Shown here: positions 54,070-64,000 of the stretch, in pieces | Layout: the number at the start of each line of letters is the position of its first letter | How positions within the stretch are numbered: position 1 is the first letter of the stretch | Notes under the pieces: model-generated | Seen by the model: the letters and a program-made list of their open reading frames with translations, nothing else | The model's database searches: none | What the model was told of the DNA's origin: nothing | Position numbers and translations under genes: made by a program | DNA from: Scilla litardierei | Lineage: Eukaryota > Streptophyta > Magnoliopsida > Asparagales > Asparagaceae | DNA length: 64,000 bases | Assembly (NCBI GenBank): GCA_030789695.1 | Contig: CM061139.1 | Span: forward strand, 110,582,837-110,646,836 | Reading direction: 5' to 3'

Positions 54070-54569
54070 NNNNNNNNNNNNNNNNNNNNNNNNNNNNNNN
54101 NNNNNNNNNNNNNNNNNNNNNNNNNNNNNNNNNNNNNNNNNNNNNNNNNNNNNNNNNNNNNNNNNNNNNNNNNNNNNNNNNNNNNNNNNNNNNNNNNNNN
54201 NNNNNNNNNNNNNNNNNNNNNNNNNNNNNNNNNNNNNNNNNNNNNNNNNNNNNNNNNNNNNNNNNNNNNNNNNNNNNNNNNNNNNNNNNNNNNNNNNNNN
54301 NNNNNNNNNNNNNNNNNNNNNNNNNNNNNNNNNNNNNNNNNNNNNNNNNNNNNNNNNNNNNNNNNNNNNNNNNNNNNNNNNNNNNNNNNNNNNNNNNNNN
54401 NNNNNNNNNNNNNNNNNNNNNNNNNNNNNNNNNNNNNNNNNNNNNNNNNNNNNNNNNNNNNNNNNNNNNNNNNNNNNNNNNNNNNNNNNNNNNNNNNNNN
54501 NNNNNNNNNNNNNNNNNNNNNNNNNNNNNNNNNNNNNNNNNNNNNNNNNNNNNNNNNNNNNNNNNNNNN
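54070..54569. other. Assembly gap (500 N)
   Basis: Exactly 500 N; separates the Tat-like remnant (- strand) from the Athila-like remnant (+ strand), so upstream Athila pol is missing. Confidence 0.95.
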
Positions 54570-56180
54570 AGAATTGCTCGCGGTTATCTACGCCATGGAT
54601 AAGTTCCGACAATATCTCGTTGGCGCCAAGGTCATCGTGCACACGGATCACGCGGCTCTTAAATACCTATTGAGCAAGAAAGAAGCTAAGCCACGACTCA
54701 TTAGATGGATTCTCCTCCTCCAGGAATTCGACCTGGAAATCAGAGACAAGAAGGGGGCGGAGAATGTTGTTGCCGATCACCTGTCCAGGATGCCTACTCT
54801 CGATTTAAATGCTACGCCGATCGATGATTCACTCCTTGACGAGCATCTCTTCTCTGTCTCTTCCTCCTGGACCCCCTGGTACGCCGACATCGCAAATTAT
54901 CTGGCTTGTGCCATCGTCCCCCACAATGTGAGCTTTCAGCAGAAAAAGAAATTTTTCCATGAGGTCTGCAAATTTTATTGGGATGACCCCCACCTATACA
55001 AAACCTGCAATGATGGGGTGATACGAAGATGCATCCCTGAAACTGAGGCGACCTCCATCATTTCCCACTGCCATGGGCAGCAATGTGGAGGGCACGCGAG
55101 CACCTACAAGACCACCGCAAAAATTCTCCAAAGCGGATTCTGCTGGCCTACACTCTTCAAGGACGCACGTGTTTATGTCCAAGCCTGCGATAAATGCCAA
55201 AGAGCTGGGAATATCTCCAAAAGGAATGAGATGCCTCAAAACTACATCCTGGAGGTAGAAATCTTCGATGTATGGGGAGTGGACTTCATGGGACCGTTCC
55301 CTTCCTCCTCGGGGAACCAGTATATCTTGGTGGATGTGGACTACGTGTCGAATGGGTTGAAGCGATGGCCAGTCCAACCAATGATTCCAGAGTGGTGGCC
55401 AAGTTCTTCAAAAGCAACATCTTCCCGCGGTTCGGTGTACCTCGTGTCCTGATCAGTGACGGAGGGAGCCACTTTATAGAGAATAAATTCGAGGCCCTCT
55501 TAAAAAAATACGGGGTACAACACCGGGTGGAGCATGCCTACCACCCGTAGACCAGCGGCCAGGCGGAAGTCTCTAACTGGGAGATTAAAAGCATACTAGA
55601 AAAGACGGTGGCCAATTCTAGAAAGGACTGGTCATCAAAGCTTCCTGACGCGCTTTGGGCCTACAGGACGGCATTTAAAACTCCTATCGGCACGACTCCC
55701 TACCGGCTTGTCTATGGGAAAGCTTGCCATCTTCATGTGGAATTGGAGCATAAGGCATTTTGGGCAATTAAGAATCTAAACTTCGACGCCAAGGAGGTAG
55801 GAGGGCACCGGCAGTTACAACTCAACGAGCTCGACGAAATCCGGCTCAATGCCTATGAGAACGCCAAGATCTACAAGGAGAAGCTGAAGCGGTGGAACGA
55901 TAAGCGAATCTTGAAGAGGGAATTCAAAGAAGGGGACTTAGTTCTCCTATTCAACTCAAAGCTGAAGCTCTTTCCTGGAAAACTCAAGTCAAGGTGGTCG
56001 GGGCCGTTCTACGTCACCAAGGTTTTCCCGCATGGGGCTATTGAGATAATGGGAAGGGATGAGCCGTTTAAAGTCAACGGACAGCGTCTGAAACACTATG
56101 TAGTTGGAGAACCAGAATTCTCTCCGGTCAGATCCCCAACGAGCGACAACTCTTCCTCTAACCCTCCGGATCCTAATTGA
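54570..56180 (+). pseudogene. pol: RNase H and integrase of the Athila-like element
   Basis: RNase [21 protein letters not shown] and [20 protein letters not shown], ending ADHLSRMP. Integrase: zinc finger [10 protein letters not shown] and CDKCQRAG, core [13 protein letters not shown] with the first Asp, LISDGGSHF with the second, and the Glu in [11 protein letters not shown]. The C-terminus [20 protein letters not shown] and [16 protein letters not shown] is typical of Athila. A frameshift near 55355 and TAG 55548-55550 (expected CAG) break it. The final piece 55608-56180 is open to TGA. The N-terminal RT is in the gap. Confidence 0.88.
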
Positions 56181-56369
56181 CCACCGCTAGAGGCGTCGAG
56201 CTAAACGACGTTAAACAAAAGCGCTTCATGGGAGGAAACCCATGTTCTAAACTTATGCTTCGCTTTTTAGGATTTTTTTCTACTTTATTTTTCTCTATTT
56301 TTATAAATAAATCCAGCCGAAACAACTTCCGTGAAGGAACTTAGGCGATTTTTGGGTTTTGCAGAAAAC

Positions 56370-56720
56370 AAGGCCTCAACCGATCGTGTGAGTTCCCACC
56401 CGATCAGTTGGGATGTATCAGATACAAGCCTCATCTGTCCCCAAATGAACCGATCGATTGAAGAATGGAGAGACCGTGTGACAGACCGGGTGATCTGGGG
56501 AGAATTCTCGGGAAATTTTTGGAAAATATCAACCGATCGATTGAGTTAGAGCGCGATCGGTTGAAGAGACCGGGTGAGAAACCCCCAGTTCTCGGGAAAG
56601 ATTTGGGAAACGGTCAACCGATCGGGTGACTATTCACCCGATCGGTTCACCTGTAGCTGTTGGCCGACAGGAAACTTTCGAAATTTGCCTACCCGATCGG
56701 GTGAGAACTCACCCGATCGG
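56370..56720. promoter_or_regulatory. CCGATCGG palindrome array upstream of the envelope-like ORF
   Basis: About nine variants of the palindrome ACCCGATCGGTT lie at roughly 56380, 56400, 56451, 56532, 56549, 56617, 56637, 56694 and 56711, some in face-to-face pairs with spacers of about 10 nt. The last pair is about 15 nt before TATAAATA. The position fits a promoter-proximal element; the binding factor is unknown. Confidence 0.5.
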
Positions 56721-56734
56721 TTCAGTTTCGCCCC

Positions 56735-56742
56735 TATAAATA
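56735..56742 (+). promoter_or_regulatory. TATA box upstream of the Athila envelope-like ORF
   Basis: CCCTATAAATACCCC, a near-consensus plant TATA box, 446 nt before the ATG at 57188 and followed by a C/A-rich leader lacking G, as in plant 5' untranslated regions. Confidence 0.55.
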
Positions 56743-57187
56743 CCCCTACCACACAATGACCGCCACCTGACCCCCGAAAATCCCCTTCACGCGGTTACAC
56801 ACTCTCCAACTGTCGAATCGACCTCCTCCACCCAACATACTGCCCCTAAACCCTCATCCACACTCACTCCCATACTTCCCCACCCCCGCCACCTTGCCAT
56901 CGTCGACATTCCATCATCAAAACACCCAAACCCAAACCCTAGCCCCCAAAATTTTCGAAAACCTGTTTCTTGTCGGATCAGCGAGCGGCGGCTTCTCGAA
57001 TTGCTTCCCCCTACTACGTGAGTCCCCCGGGAGCTTGATCTTGCTACATTGATGGGTAACACTCTTCCACTCTACACATCTCTTACTTTATCTGTAATAT
57101 CCTAAATTAGTGTTGTACTTGCTTCACTTGCTTTATATTCATCATAGGCGCGCCCCCACTTTCCTTTTCACCACCCACATAGTCACC

Positions 57188-58414
57188 ATGTCTAAGAAAG
57201 GGAAAGATATTGCATCATCTTCACGCCGTGATCAGCTCTACGGCCCCTTTTTCCCCTCTTTCCTTGGCATAAACCCTTCTACGGAAGAACAGTCTGACCA
57301 TTTGCGAGCACTACTTCATCGCCCGATGAGACCTACACTATTCGCCGATCGCCCCACACTCGAAGCTCTAGGGCTTTCGAACGGCGTCGCCAGAATTTTC
57401 AACTGTATCGGGTGCCATACCCTCTCTTACATCCATGCTCACACACACAGAAATCTCACGCTTGAATTCCTCAGTTCCCTCGAGGTGTTTGATGGGGGTT
57501 TCTCCTTCCGCGCTTTCAACTGCGATTTTTCTCTGGGTTTCATCGAGTTGAACAATATCCTCAATCTCCGTCACCCCGATCTTAATACTGAACATTCCAC
57601 CCACGATCGAACTGACGTCTACTCTCAATTTCGGGCTGATGGTGTTTGGCAACGATTTACCCGGTACACCACCTTTCCACCCGAGGCTCTTGCCTCCTAC
57701 ATTATTCACCCGTGTTACCGCCTCGCCCATTGCATCCTCGCCAACACTGTTTTCACCCGCGTGGATGTGTCCACTGTATCTAGGGATGAGCTCTTCTTTC
57801 TCTATGCCATGTCCGATGACAGGATCCTTGGGCACATCCCTATGCCCATAAACGCCGCTCATTGGATCATCCACGAAATTTTTGCTATTAGCCGCGCCAA
57901 TTCTGGATCCATCTGTTGTGGTGGGATGATCACTCTTATTGTCAGCTGTGTTTTGAGAGTGCCACCCGACCTCCCTATTTTGCCTGGACGTAGCCGTATT
58001 GATCGTGATTACTTGATCGATATCAATATGCTCACTCCCTTCGGTGAAGACCGTGCTGTCTACCTCTATGGCCCCGCCTGCGCACCTTTCGCGATCCTGC
58101 CACCTTTAGCCCCTTTGCGGCTACCCTACCCCCCATCTCATCTGCCTTGGGAGTTTTACCCCGATCCTTGGTATTCTCCATTAGTGCATCTACCACCCTT
58201 GGATCCTCCCGATTGGCACCCAACTGTCGGCCCACCTGGTACGATCTTTCTCCACCACAGCCCCCCGGTGCACATCGATCCACCCGTGCTCCAGCCTGTC
58301 GCCCCTCCTTCCCACATAGGCACACCCTCCTCTTCCTCTGAGGATTCTTTCATTCGCTATTCCCCACCCTCCTCTCCCTCCCCCTACCATTCTAGTACCA
58401 GCGAATCCGATTGA
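57188..58414 (+). CDS. Intact envelope-like/ATHILA-type ORF
   Basis: 408 codons from MSKKGKDIASSSRRDQLYGP to TGA, uninterrupted although pol is broken. The ATG at 57188 has good context (CACCATGT). A central region (SLEVFDGGFSFRAFNCDFSL, FIELNNILNL, then RYTTFPPEALASYIIHPCYR) resembles the ORF that follows pol in Athila elements. The C-terminal 110 residues are Pro/His/Ser-rich (LPPLDPPDWHPTVGPPG and similar), suggesting disorder. A moderately hydrophobic stretch around SICCGGMITLIVSCVLRV could be membrane-associated. An upstream in-frame ATG at 57110 exists but has poorer context. Often called env-like; no fusion function is shown. No convincing signal peptide. Confidence 0.75.
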   Translation: MSKKGKDIASSSRRDQLYGPFFPSFLGINPSTEEQSDHLRALLHRPMRPTLFADRPTLEALGLSNGVARIFNCIGCHTLSYIHAHTHRNLTLEFLSSLEVFDGGFSFRAFNCDFSLGFIELNNILNLRHPDLNTEHSTHDRTDVYSQFRADGVWQRFTRYTTFPPEALASYIIHPCYRLAHCILANTVFTRVDVSTVSRDELFFLYAMSDDRILGHIPMPINAAHWIIHEIFAISRANSGSICCGGMITLIVSCVLRVPPDLPILPGRSRIDRDYLIDINMLTPFGEDRAVYLYGPACAPFAILPPLAPLRLPYPPSHLPWEFYPDPWYSPLVHLPPLDPPDWHPTVGPPGTIFLHHSPPVHIDPPVLQPVAPPSHIGTPSSSSEDSFIRYSPPSSPSPYHSSTSESD

Positions 58415-58712
58415 CTCCCCCTTGCATATTTCTGCATTTCACGATCACATTTTATTCGCTAGCACTGTCATGTCTAGCTTGGGGGACGTCTATTTTGGTG
58501 TGTTGTCGTGTTTTGTTTTTTTCTCATTTTTGTGTGTGTGCTTGTTTTTCCCCTTTTGAGTGTCGTGTCGTGTGGTTTTATTTCTATTTTCGTGTCGTGT
58601 GGTTTGATTTTAATTTTTCTTTATTTTCAGTTTCATCTTTGTGTTTTCCTCGTTCTCATTTCTTTTTGTGTCGGTGCGTATTCCCCCCATCTTCATTGCC
58701 CTCCCGTACTCA
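58415..58712 (+). other. Athila 3' untranslated sequence
   Basis: T/G-rich, contains AGCTTGGGGGACG (58477-58489) like Athila 3' regions. No gene; ORFs here are shadows of T-rich repeats. Confidence 0.5.
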
Positions 58713-59133
58713 TGTTGAATATTGGACTCCCCGGATTTGGTTTTGATGATGAGCAAACATAAATAATCCATGAACTAACAATTTGTGAGCGCAGTATTGG
58801 AGATCGTCGCCAAATTCACGAGAACAATCAAAGCGACATCTCAACACTTCTCAAAGCTCGTATTCATGCCTAAAGCTTCGTTGAAGCTCTTGCGCCGTTT
58901 TGGAAGTCATGAAGAATTAATCGAAGCTCTCGAAGACCGTTCTTTAAGGTTTATTTATAGTCTTTTAAGCTTCGATCTATAGAATGTTAAGCCTTGAGTA
59001 TATCTTACGATTCTATCTTCATAACGCTCATATCGTAGCACTAGGATCTTAGTACAAGTTCATTCTAACTTCCTCGAAGCGTCGCGCTTCGATTCGGACT
59101 TGTTTGTGCATGTTAGTTGGTACAAGAAGAAGT

Positions 59134-59650
59134 ACTGACCGACTAGATGGTGAACTAGTCGGTCAGTAGAGCTTCTTGGACCGACTAGTTTGCTTCCTTA
59201 ATTTCTTGTTCGGTACTGTTTACAGTTAGTCGGTCTACGTTGACTCACCGACCGACTAGTTTGTGAACTAGTCGGTCAGTGATTCTTCTTTGACTGACTA
59301 GTTGTGACTTACTGTTCATACTAAATTTCTCCTAAGCTACTGTTTATCGTTAGTCGGTCTAAGAACGTTTGGTGACCGACTAGTTGACAATCTAGTCGGT
59401 CAACTTTTGTTCTTGGACCGACTAAGTCAATTTGTATTCAGACTATTTCACTTTGCCTCTTAGTCGGTCTACGTTCACTGACTGACCGACTAGTTGTGAA
59501 ACTAGTCGGTCAGAAAGTCTTCTTGGACCGACTAGATTTCTAGGTCTGAATTTATATCTCTTCTCAGTTCCTCACTTAGTCGGTCCATGTTGTTTGACTG
59601 ACCGACTAGTTGATGAACTAGTCGGTCAGTGGTTGTTCTTTGACCGACTA
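59134..59650. promoter_or_regulatory. Array of five perfect ACCGAC/GTCGGT hairpins in U3
   Basis: Five perfect inverted repeats with a spacing of about 109-123 bp: stems 59134-59146/59155-59167, 59250-59261/59266-59277, 59373-59383/59392-59402, 59482-59495/59500-59513 and 59597-59611/59616-59630, with loops of 4-8 nt. Between them lie further single TTAGTCGGTC and GGACCGACTAG copies. About 19 copies of ACCGAC or its complement are present. ACCGAC fits the plant DRE/C-repeat core (RCCGAC) bound by DREB/CBF proteins. The array ends just before the LTR TATA box. Confidence 0.8.
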
Positions 59651-59705
59651 GTTGCCTCAGATTTCTATCCGTTGGAAATTGACCTAACTTGTTTTTATGG
59701 GACCC

Positions 59706-59713
59706 TATAAATA
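59706..59713 (+). promoter_or_regulatory. LTR TATA box, copia-5
   Basis: TATAAATA in CCCTATAAATACG, about 60 nt after the last ACCGAC copy. Confidence 0.65.
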
Positions 59714-60466
59714 CGAACCTAGGTCATTTCTATCTAGGTTAGAGCTGCCATTAAAAGATTCATTGAGATAGAAAGAGATAGCCATTCTCACTCATTTCCA
59801 AAGCTCTCTTCCTCACAAGAAACCCATTCTCTCACTTTCTAGATCTAGAATCCATATTGAGAGAAGCTTGTTCTTGGTGAGCCCTTCAAGCTCTAGCTTG
59901 AATCAAGTCTCCAAATCTCTCCTAGGCACCTATTGCTGGTCATTTCCTTGGTGCTAGGTCTTGGTGACTTCATCTTCCTCAAATCCTTCCTTTCACCTAT
60001 TTGGGTAAGAAAAACTCAAGGTATAGAATTTTGTGGTAAGATTGTTTATTTCATTATAAACTCATTTATATTGCTTGTTGATTCTCTCGGTTGTGAGAGA
60101 AGGTTGTGATCCCGGGTTGTGGGATTCACTATTGCCATTGCATGTATGATTTGATCTTGTGAAGGTTTTTCACAAGATATCATAGTGGAAATCTTGGGTT
60201 AGGGTTTCTAACCTAAGTATCCGGAGGGGATCCGGGTGGTTGGGACGTAGGATCACCGGGAACAAGTCGGGGAGACTTGGGTGGATCCGAACCCATTAAC
60301 ATCATTTGTTAGCATTGTTAATTTTGTTGTTGTCATTCAATTTAAGCTTCCGCAAATTGATTTGGTAGTTGTTTGCACTATAATTTGGAATTATACTCCT
60401 TGTTATTTTTAAAGTACTATTCACCCCCCTAGTACTTGTGCAGTAGCTTGTAGGGCATTACATTTG

Positions 60467-60478
60467 GTATCAGAGCCA
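60467..60478 (+). promoter_or_regulatory. Primer-binding site, copia-5
   Basis: TGGTATCAGAGC followed by CAG, two bases after the LTR end. Confidence 0.92.
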
Positions 60479-60489
60479 GATACTTAGCT

Positions 60490-62729
60490 ATGTCTGCCAA
60501 CGACAACAAGACCGTGCGTCCACCTTCCAACTATGACACCTTCAGGAACCGTGAAGGAGCATCTTCGGTGATGGAAGGACATTCCTCTACGAGGCCTCCA
60601 TTCTTCAACGGTACCAACTACGGGTACTGGAAATGCCGGATGGAAACCTTCCTCCGGAGTGCATCTTTATGGAGGACTACAATGAAGGAATACATCGAGC
60701 CCGAAGAAGAAGACTTTGAGAAATGGACTACCGCGGAGGTCGCCGCGGAGGTAAGCAATGCCAAGGCAATGAACGCCTTGCAATGCACATTGGAGCCCAA
60801 GGACTTCAATAAGATATGCACATGTAAGAGTGCATATCAAATTTGAAACTCCCTCCTCATTCTTCATGAAGGGACGAGTAGGGTAAGAGACTCTAAACTC
60901 GTAGTCGTAAACAAAGATTACGAAATGTTTCATATGCAACAGGGCGAGAAGATGAAGGAATATTACGCTCGCTTCGTTGACATAATAAACGAGTTAGAGG
61001 CCCTCGGCAAGTCCTACACTCAAAAGGAGAAGTGCTCAAAGCTTATCGAAGGACTTCCTTCTTCTTGGGAGAAACGTACCTTCGCCATCGAGGAAGGTAA
61101 TGACATGAATAAGTATACCGTAGTTCAATTGATGGGTACTTTGATGTCATACGAGGTACGCAAAGATAGCAAGGTGAAGTTACAAGAAAAGATGAAGTCC
61201 TATTTGAACCAAGACGTGCCTAAGAAAAAGGCGATTGCATTCAAGGCGGCTTCATCCACCTCTACCGATGATGAGGACTCGGAAGAAGAAATGGACATGG
61301 AATCCGTTGCACTCATGGCAAAGAAGTTCAATCGCTTCTTCCGAAAGGGTAACTTCAAACAAAAATCTAAATTTACTTCTACTAACGCCTCTCCACCTTT
61401 GTGCTTTAAATGCAATAAGCCAGGACACATCAAAGCGGATTGTCCTCAAAACAAGCAAAAGGAGAAGTGGAAGGCACCGAAGTTCGACAAGTCGAAGAAG
61501 TACAAAAAGGGGTACAAAAGGGACTTTTCGGAGCAACATTCACCGACTCCGAGGATTCCTCAACCGGAGAATCGGACGATGAGAAAGTGGAGCAAGCGCA
61601 CATGTGCTTCATGGCAAGAGAGGAGCATGATCAAGGATCTTCCTCCTCCGATGATAGCGACGATGAAGGCGATGAGGTAACTATGGATGATCTTAGGGAT
61701 GCTAACTCTCATTTATGGTCTAAATACACTAAATTAGTAAATAGATATACTAAAGTAAAAGATGACCTAGCTAGCATTCAAACCTCGCCTATGACTATCA
61801 TCACCAACAACGACACCGTTGTTGAAGAGTTAAGAAATGAGATTGTTAATCTCAAATCTAAACTTGAACATGTTAGCATTGATGATCCGGAAGAACATAG
61901 GATAGCGGATTTAACTTCTCAAAACTCGACTTTGAGTATTGAGAACGAGAATCTTAAATCTCGTGTTTATGTGCTCACATCGCAAGTATCCACATTAGAT
62001 ACTTCTTTTCGTTCTCTCACCGAGAAATATGAGAACACATTAGGCCGAATCAATGAATTCAATAAGGGTAAGTGCCATTTGGATAATATCCTAAGTGTCT
62101 TACTCCTGGCCAAACACCATGTTGGTTTGGGGTATACTTTGGGAAAGTAATCCAAGTCGGTCACTACTTTTGTTAGGCCAACTTCCGGTGACTCTACGAG
62201 TGGTAGCAAACACTCTATTGGTAGTTCAACTACCAATGGTGCTTCCACCTCGTCCACACCCTCTTTCGGAAAGAAACCCACTTTGGGTGGACCTCCAAAG
62301 AAGGGGCATGCTTATATGTACACCAATACCATGCCACGTAGGAACACATGTCCTACTCCACCGTCTCACACATATGATGATTTTTATGCAACACATTCTC
62401 GGGCACGTGCACACCATGTGAGACACCCTCACGCACGTGTTCCCACACATGCATATGTTCACCCATCTCATCATATGAATAATTCTCGTCGTACACCATT
62501 CCATCATGTTCCTTATGCCTATCCACGACATGCATCACGTAGAAACCAACAACGCATGCATGCACCCAATAGGATGATGGCTCCCAAAATTTTCACTATT
62601 TGGAGCCCAAAGGACACAAGCATGGATGAAAAACAAGTATATATGAATGCTTATTTTTCGGATGTTGTGCATAGTAGAAATTATGTGGGGAAGTCTAAGT
62701 CCAATTGGACTTGGCTTCCAAAGGTCTAA
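60490..62729 (+). pseudogene. gag: gag of copia-5, interrupted
   Basis: Starts MSANDNKTVRPPSNYDTFRN at 60490; core block PPFFNGTNYGYWKCRMETFL. TGA at 60844-60846 stands where Trp is expected; the frame then continues with LHEGTSRVRDSKL. A zinc knuckle CFKCNKPGHIKADC lies near 61400. A frameshift near 61525 moves the rest to another frame (61440-62150), holding an acidic region and a coiled coil of about 100 residues (NEIVNLKSKLEHVSIDDPEE, SQNSTLSIENENLKSRVYVL). A further TAA at 62148-62150 and a His/Arg-rich segment to TAA 62727-62729 follow. Confidence 0.83.
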
Positions 62730-62783
62730 CTTTTGAGGACCCAATGACCTTGGGTACCATGATATGAAAGTTTCTATCTTTAG

Positions 62784-64000
62784 GTACTCAAGGAAAAGAA
62801 AAAGAAAAGGAGCAACAAATTTAAATTTAGCTCCAAAGGGAATTGGATACTCGATAGTGGGTGTTCAAAACACATGACGGGTGACGCTCAATTGCTCTCC
62901 GGAGTGGTTCCCATTGCAAATGGAAATCGCGTCGTATTTGGAGGCAACGAGAGCGGAACAATCGTCGGTGTTGGTAAAGTGGGTGACCCTTCTAAACCCT
63001 TAATTAGTGATGTTTATCTAGTTAATGGTTTAAATCATAATCTTATTTCAATAAGCCAACTTTGTGACAAAGGTTACAAAGTTAGCTTTGCGAAAGGATT
63101 GTGTCATATTTCAAATGATAATAATAAATTATTATTTTCCGGCACACGCCATAAAGATATTTATATTTTGGATCTTCCTAAGTCATATGAACAATGTCTC
63201 GTTGCCAACACAAGTGAACAACACTTATCGCATCGACGATTTGGACATGTGAACTTTGGAACACTTTATAAGCTTTCAAAATTGAATTCCATTAAAGGTT
63301 TTCCGAAACTCGTTTTTGAAAAGAAAAGTTTTTGTGATTCTTGTCAACGTGGCAAGCTTCCTAAATCTTCATTTAAACCTAAGAAAAGCATTTCTACGAA
63401 ACGGCCACTAGAGCTATTGCATCTAGATTTATTTGGGCCAACTAGAGTTGCTTCCTTAGGAAATGCAAGATATGGACTAGTCATCGTTGATGATTATTCA
63501 AGATTTACATGGGTATTTTTCTTATGTAATAAAAATGAATCTTTTGAAAACTTCACAATATTTGTGAAGAAAGTACAAAATCTCATCGGAACCACCATTG
63601 TCACTATTCGTAGTGATCATGGGGGTGAATTTGAGAATGAGTCTTTCTCAAATTTTTGTGATGATCTTGGAATTACTCACACGTTTTCTTTCCCTCGCGC
63701 ACCTCCTCAAAATGGTGTTGTTGAGAGGAAGAATAGAACGCTTGTGGAGTGTGCTCGCACTATGCTCGAAGATAGTCAACTTGGTTATCAATTTTGGGCG
63801 GAAGCGGTACACACCGCTTGTTATGTGTTTAATAGAATACTTTTGAGGCCCGGCACCAAACAAACTTGCTATGAATTGTTGTTTGGTAGATTGCCTCAAG
63901 TTAAACATTTTCGTATTTTCGGCGCAAAATGTTTTATTAAAAACACATATGATAATTTGGACAAGTTTGATCCGAGATCGGATGAGGGGATATTTGTTGG
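62784..64000 (+). CDS. pol: Protease and integrase of copia-5, open to window end
   Basis: Continuous frame from just after TAG 62781-62783 to the last base, about 405 codons. Protease: NWILDSGCSKHMTG near residue 19, intact D-S-G. Pre-integrase: [15 protein letters not shown]. Integrase zinc finger HRRFGH (the usual Trp before it reads Ser) and CDSCQRGK; core Asp in LLHLDLFGPT, second in [12 protein letters not shown], Glu in [11 protein letters not shown]; then FWAEAVHTACYVFNRILLRP. RT would follow outside the window. Several stops between the gag end (62729) and here mean it is not in one frame with gag as read. Confidence 0.88.

Larger units (their letters stand above)
54570..58712 (+). 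mobile_element. Athila-like Ty3/gypsy element, 3' half
   Basis: RNase H and integrase (54570-56180), the motif GGGAGGAAACCC after pol (56231-56242, a familiar Athila landmark), a palindrome-rich segment with a TATA box, and an envelope-like/ATHILA-type ORF (57188-58414) followed by AGCTTGGGGGACGT. The 5' part is in the gap, and the 3' LTR is not found before copia-5 begins near 58713, so the element is truncated at both ends. Confidence 0.75.
58713..60464 (+). repeat. 5' LTR of copia-5 (left end uncertain)
   Basis: The right end TTACA is fixed by the primer site two bases downstream. U3 carries the hairpin array 59134-59650, followed by TATAAATA at 59706. The left boundary is uncertain by up to about 70 bp, and the matching 3' LTR is outside the window. 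Confidence 0.7.
58713..64000 (+). mobile_element. Ty1/copia element copia-5, cut by window end
   Basis: 5' LTR ending TTACA at 60464, primer site 60467-60478, gag 60490-62729, protease-integrase open to the window end. PR before IN confirms the copia order. The long gag with internal coiled coil and the DSGCSKHMTG protease resemble SIRE-type elements. The left LTR end is uncertain: TGTTGAATATTGG at 58713 is a candidate, but sites up to about 58782 are possible. Confidence 0.85.

Noticed and set aside
58411..58762. Phe/Cys-rich ORFs after the Athila envelope-like ORF
   Set aside because: T-rich untranslated sequence read in open frames; no conserved motif and no start context.
59134..59650. 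Regularly spaced palindromes considered as a CRISPR array
   Set aside because: Plant LTR context, spacing of 109-123 bp, spacers themselves related, followed by a TATA box and a retrotransposon primer site.

Overview
This window is repeat-rich flowering-plant nuclear DNA. It is almost entirely LTR retrotransposons, several nested inside one another, plus one DNA transposon and a foldback element. I see no host protein-coding gene, rRNA or tRNA gene. The plant assignment rests on SIRE-like Ty1/copia elements with an envelope-like ORF, Tat-like and Athila-like Ty3/gypsy elements, initiator-tRNA-Met type primer sites (TGGTATCAGAGC) and a hAT-type element with an 8-bp target duplication. The species cannot be told. 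Two 500-N blocks (4557-5056, 54070-54569) are placeholder gaps of unknown true size.

Layout. 1-4556: degenerate non-coding DNA holding a 1.26-kb non-autonomous hAT-like element (1684-2946). 5057-13579: SIRE-like copia copy 1, + strand, whose 5' LTR is lost in the gap. 13580-14918: AT-rich spacer with a hairpin MITE. 14924-24366: SIRE-like copia copy 2, complete with LTRs of 898 and 896 bp and TSD TATAT. Both copies carry gag, protease, integrase, RT, RNase H, a short hydrophobic ORF and an envelope-like ORF, all broken at different places. 24651-25989 and 28241-29706: two diverged copies of one non-coding segment, with a Tat-like fragment between them (26331-28240).

29707-53818: one Tat-like gypsy element on the - strand. 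Going down its - strand it holds a truncated integrase (53818-52836), an 80-bp minisatellite, a GC-rich 3' region, an antisense ORF (31327-32115) and the 3' LTR (30843-29707). Two complete copia elements, both - strand, are nested in it. Copia-3 is 34164-43488 (TSD GGGGG) and has an uninterrupted 1022-residue pol frame. Copia-4 is 44864-52567 (TSD GGTTG) and sits inside the minisatellite.

54570-58712: Athila-like gypsy 3' half on the + strand, with a broken RNase H-integrase and an intact 408-codon envelope-like ORF behind its own TATA box. 58713-64000: 5' part of another copia (copia-5), cut by the window end; its LTR carries a striking array of perfect hairpins built from ACCGAC/GTCGGT.

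The parts work as transposon life-cycle modules (LTR promoter, tRNA primer site, gag, pol, polypurine tract), and nearly all are decayed. Points most worth a second look: palindromic repeat arrays directly upstream of TATAAATA boxes in three different elements; a UGA-AUG junction and hydrophobic ORF linking pol to the envelope-like ORF; the antisense ORF of the Tat elements; a GGCC-palindrome block in the leader of copia-4; and an empty-site paralogue that fixes the Tat LTR boundary.
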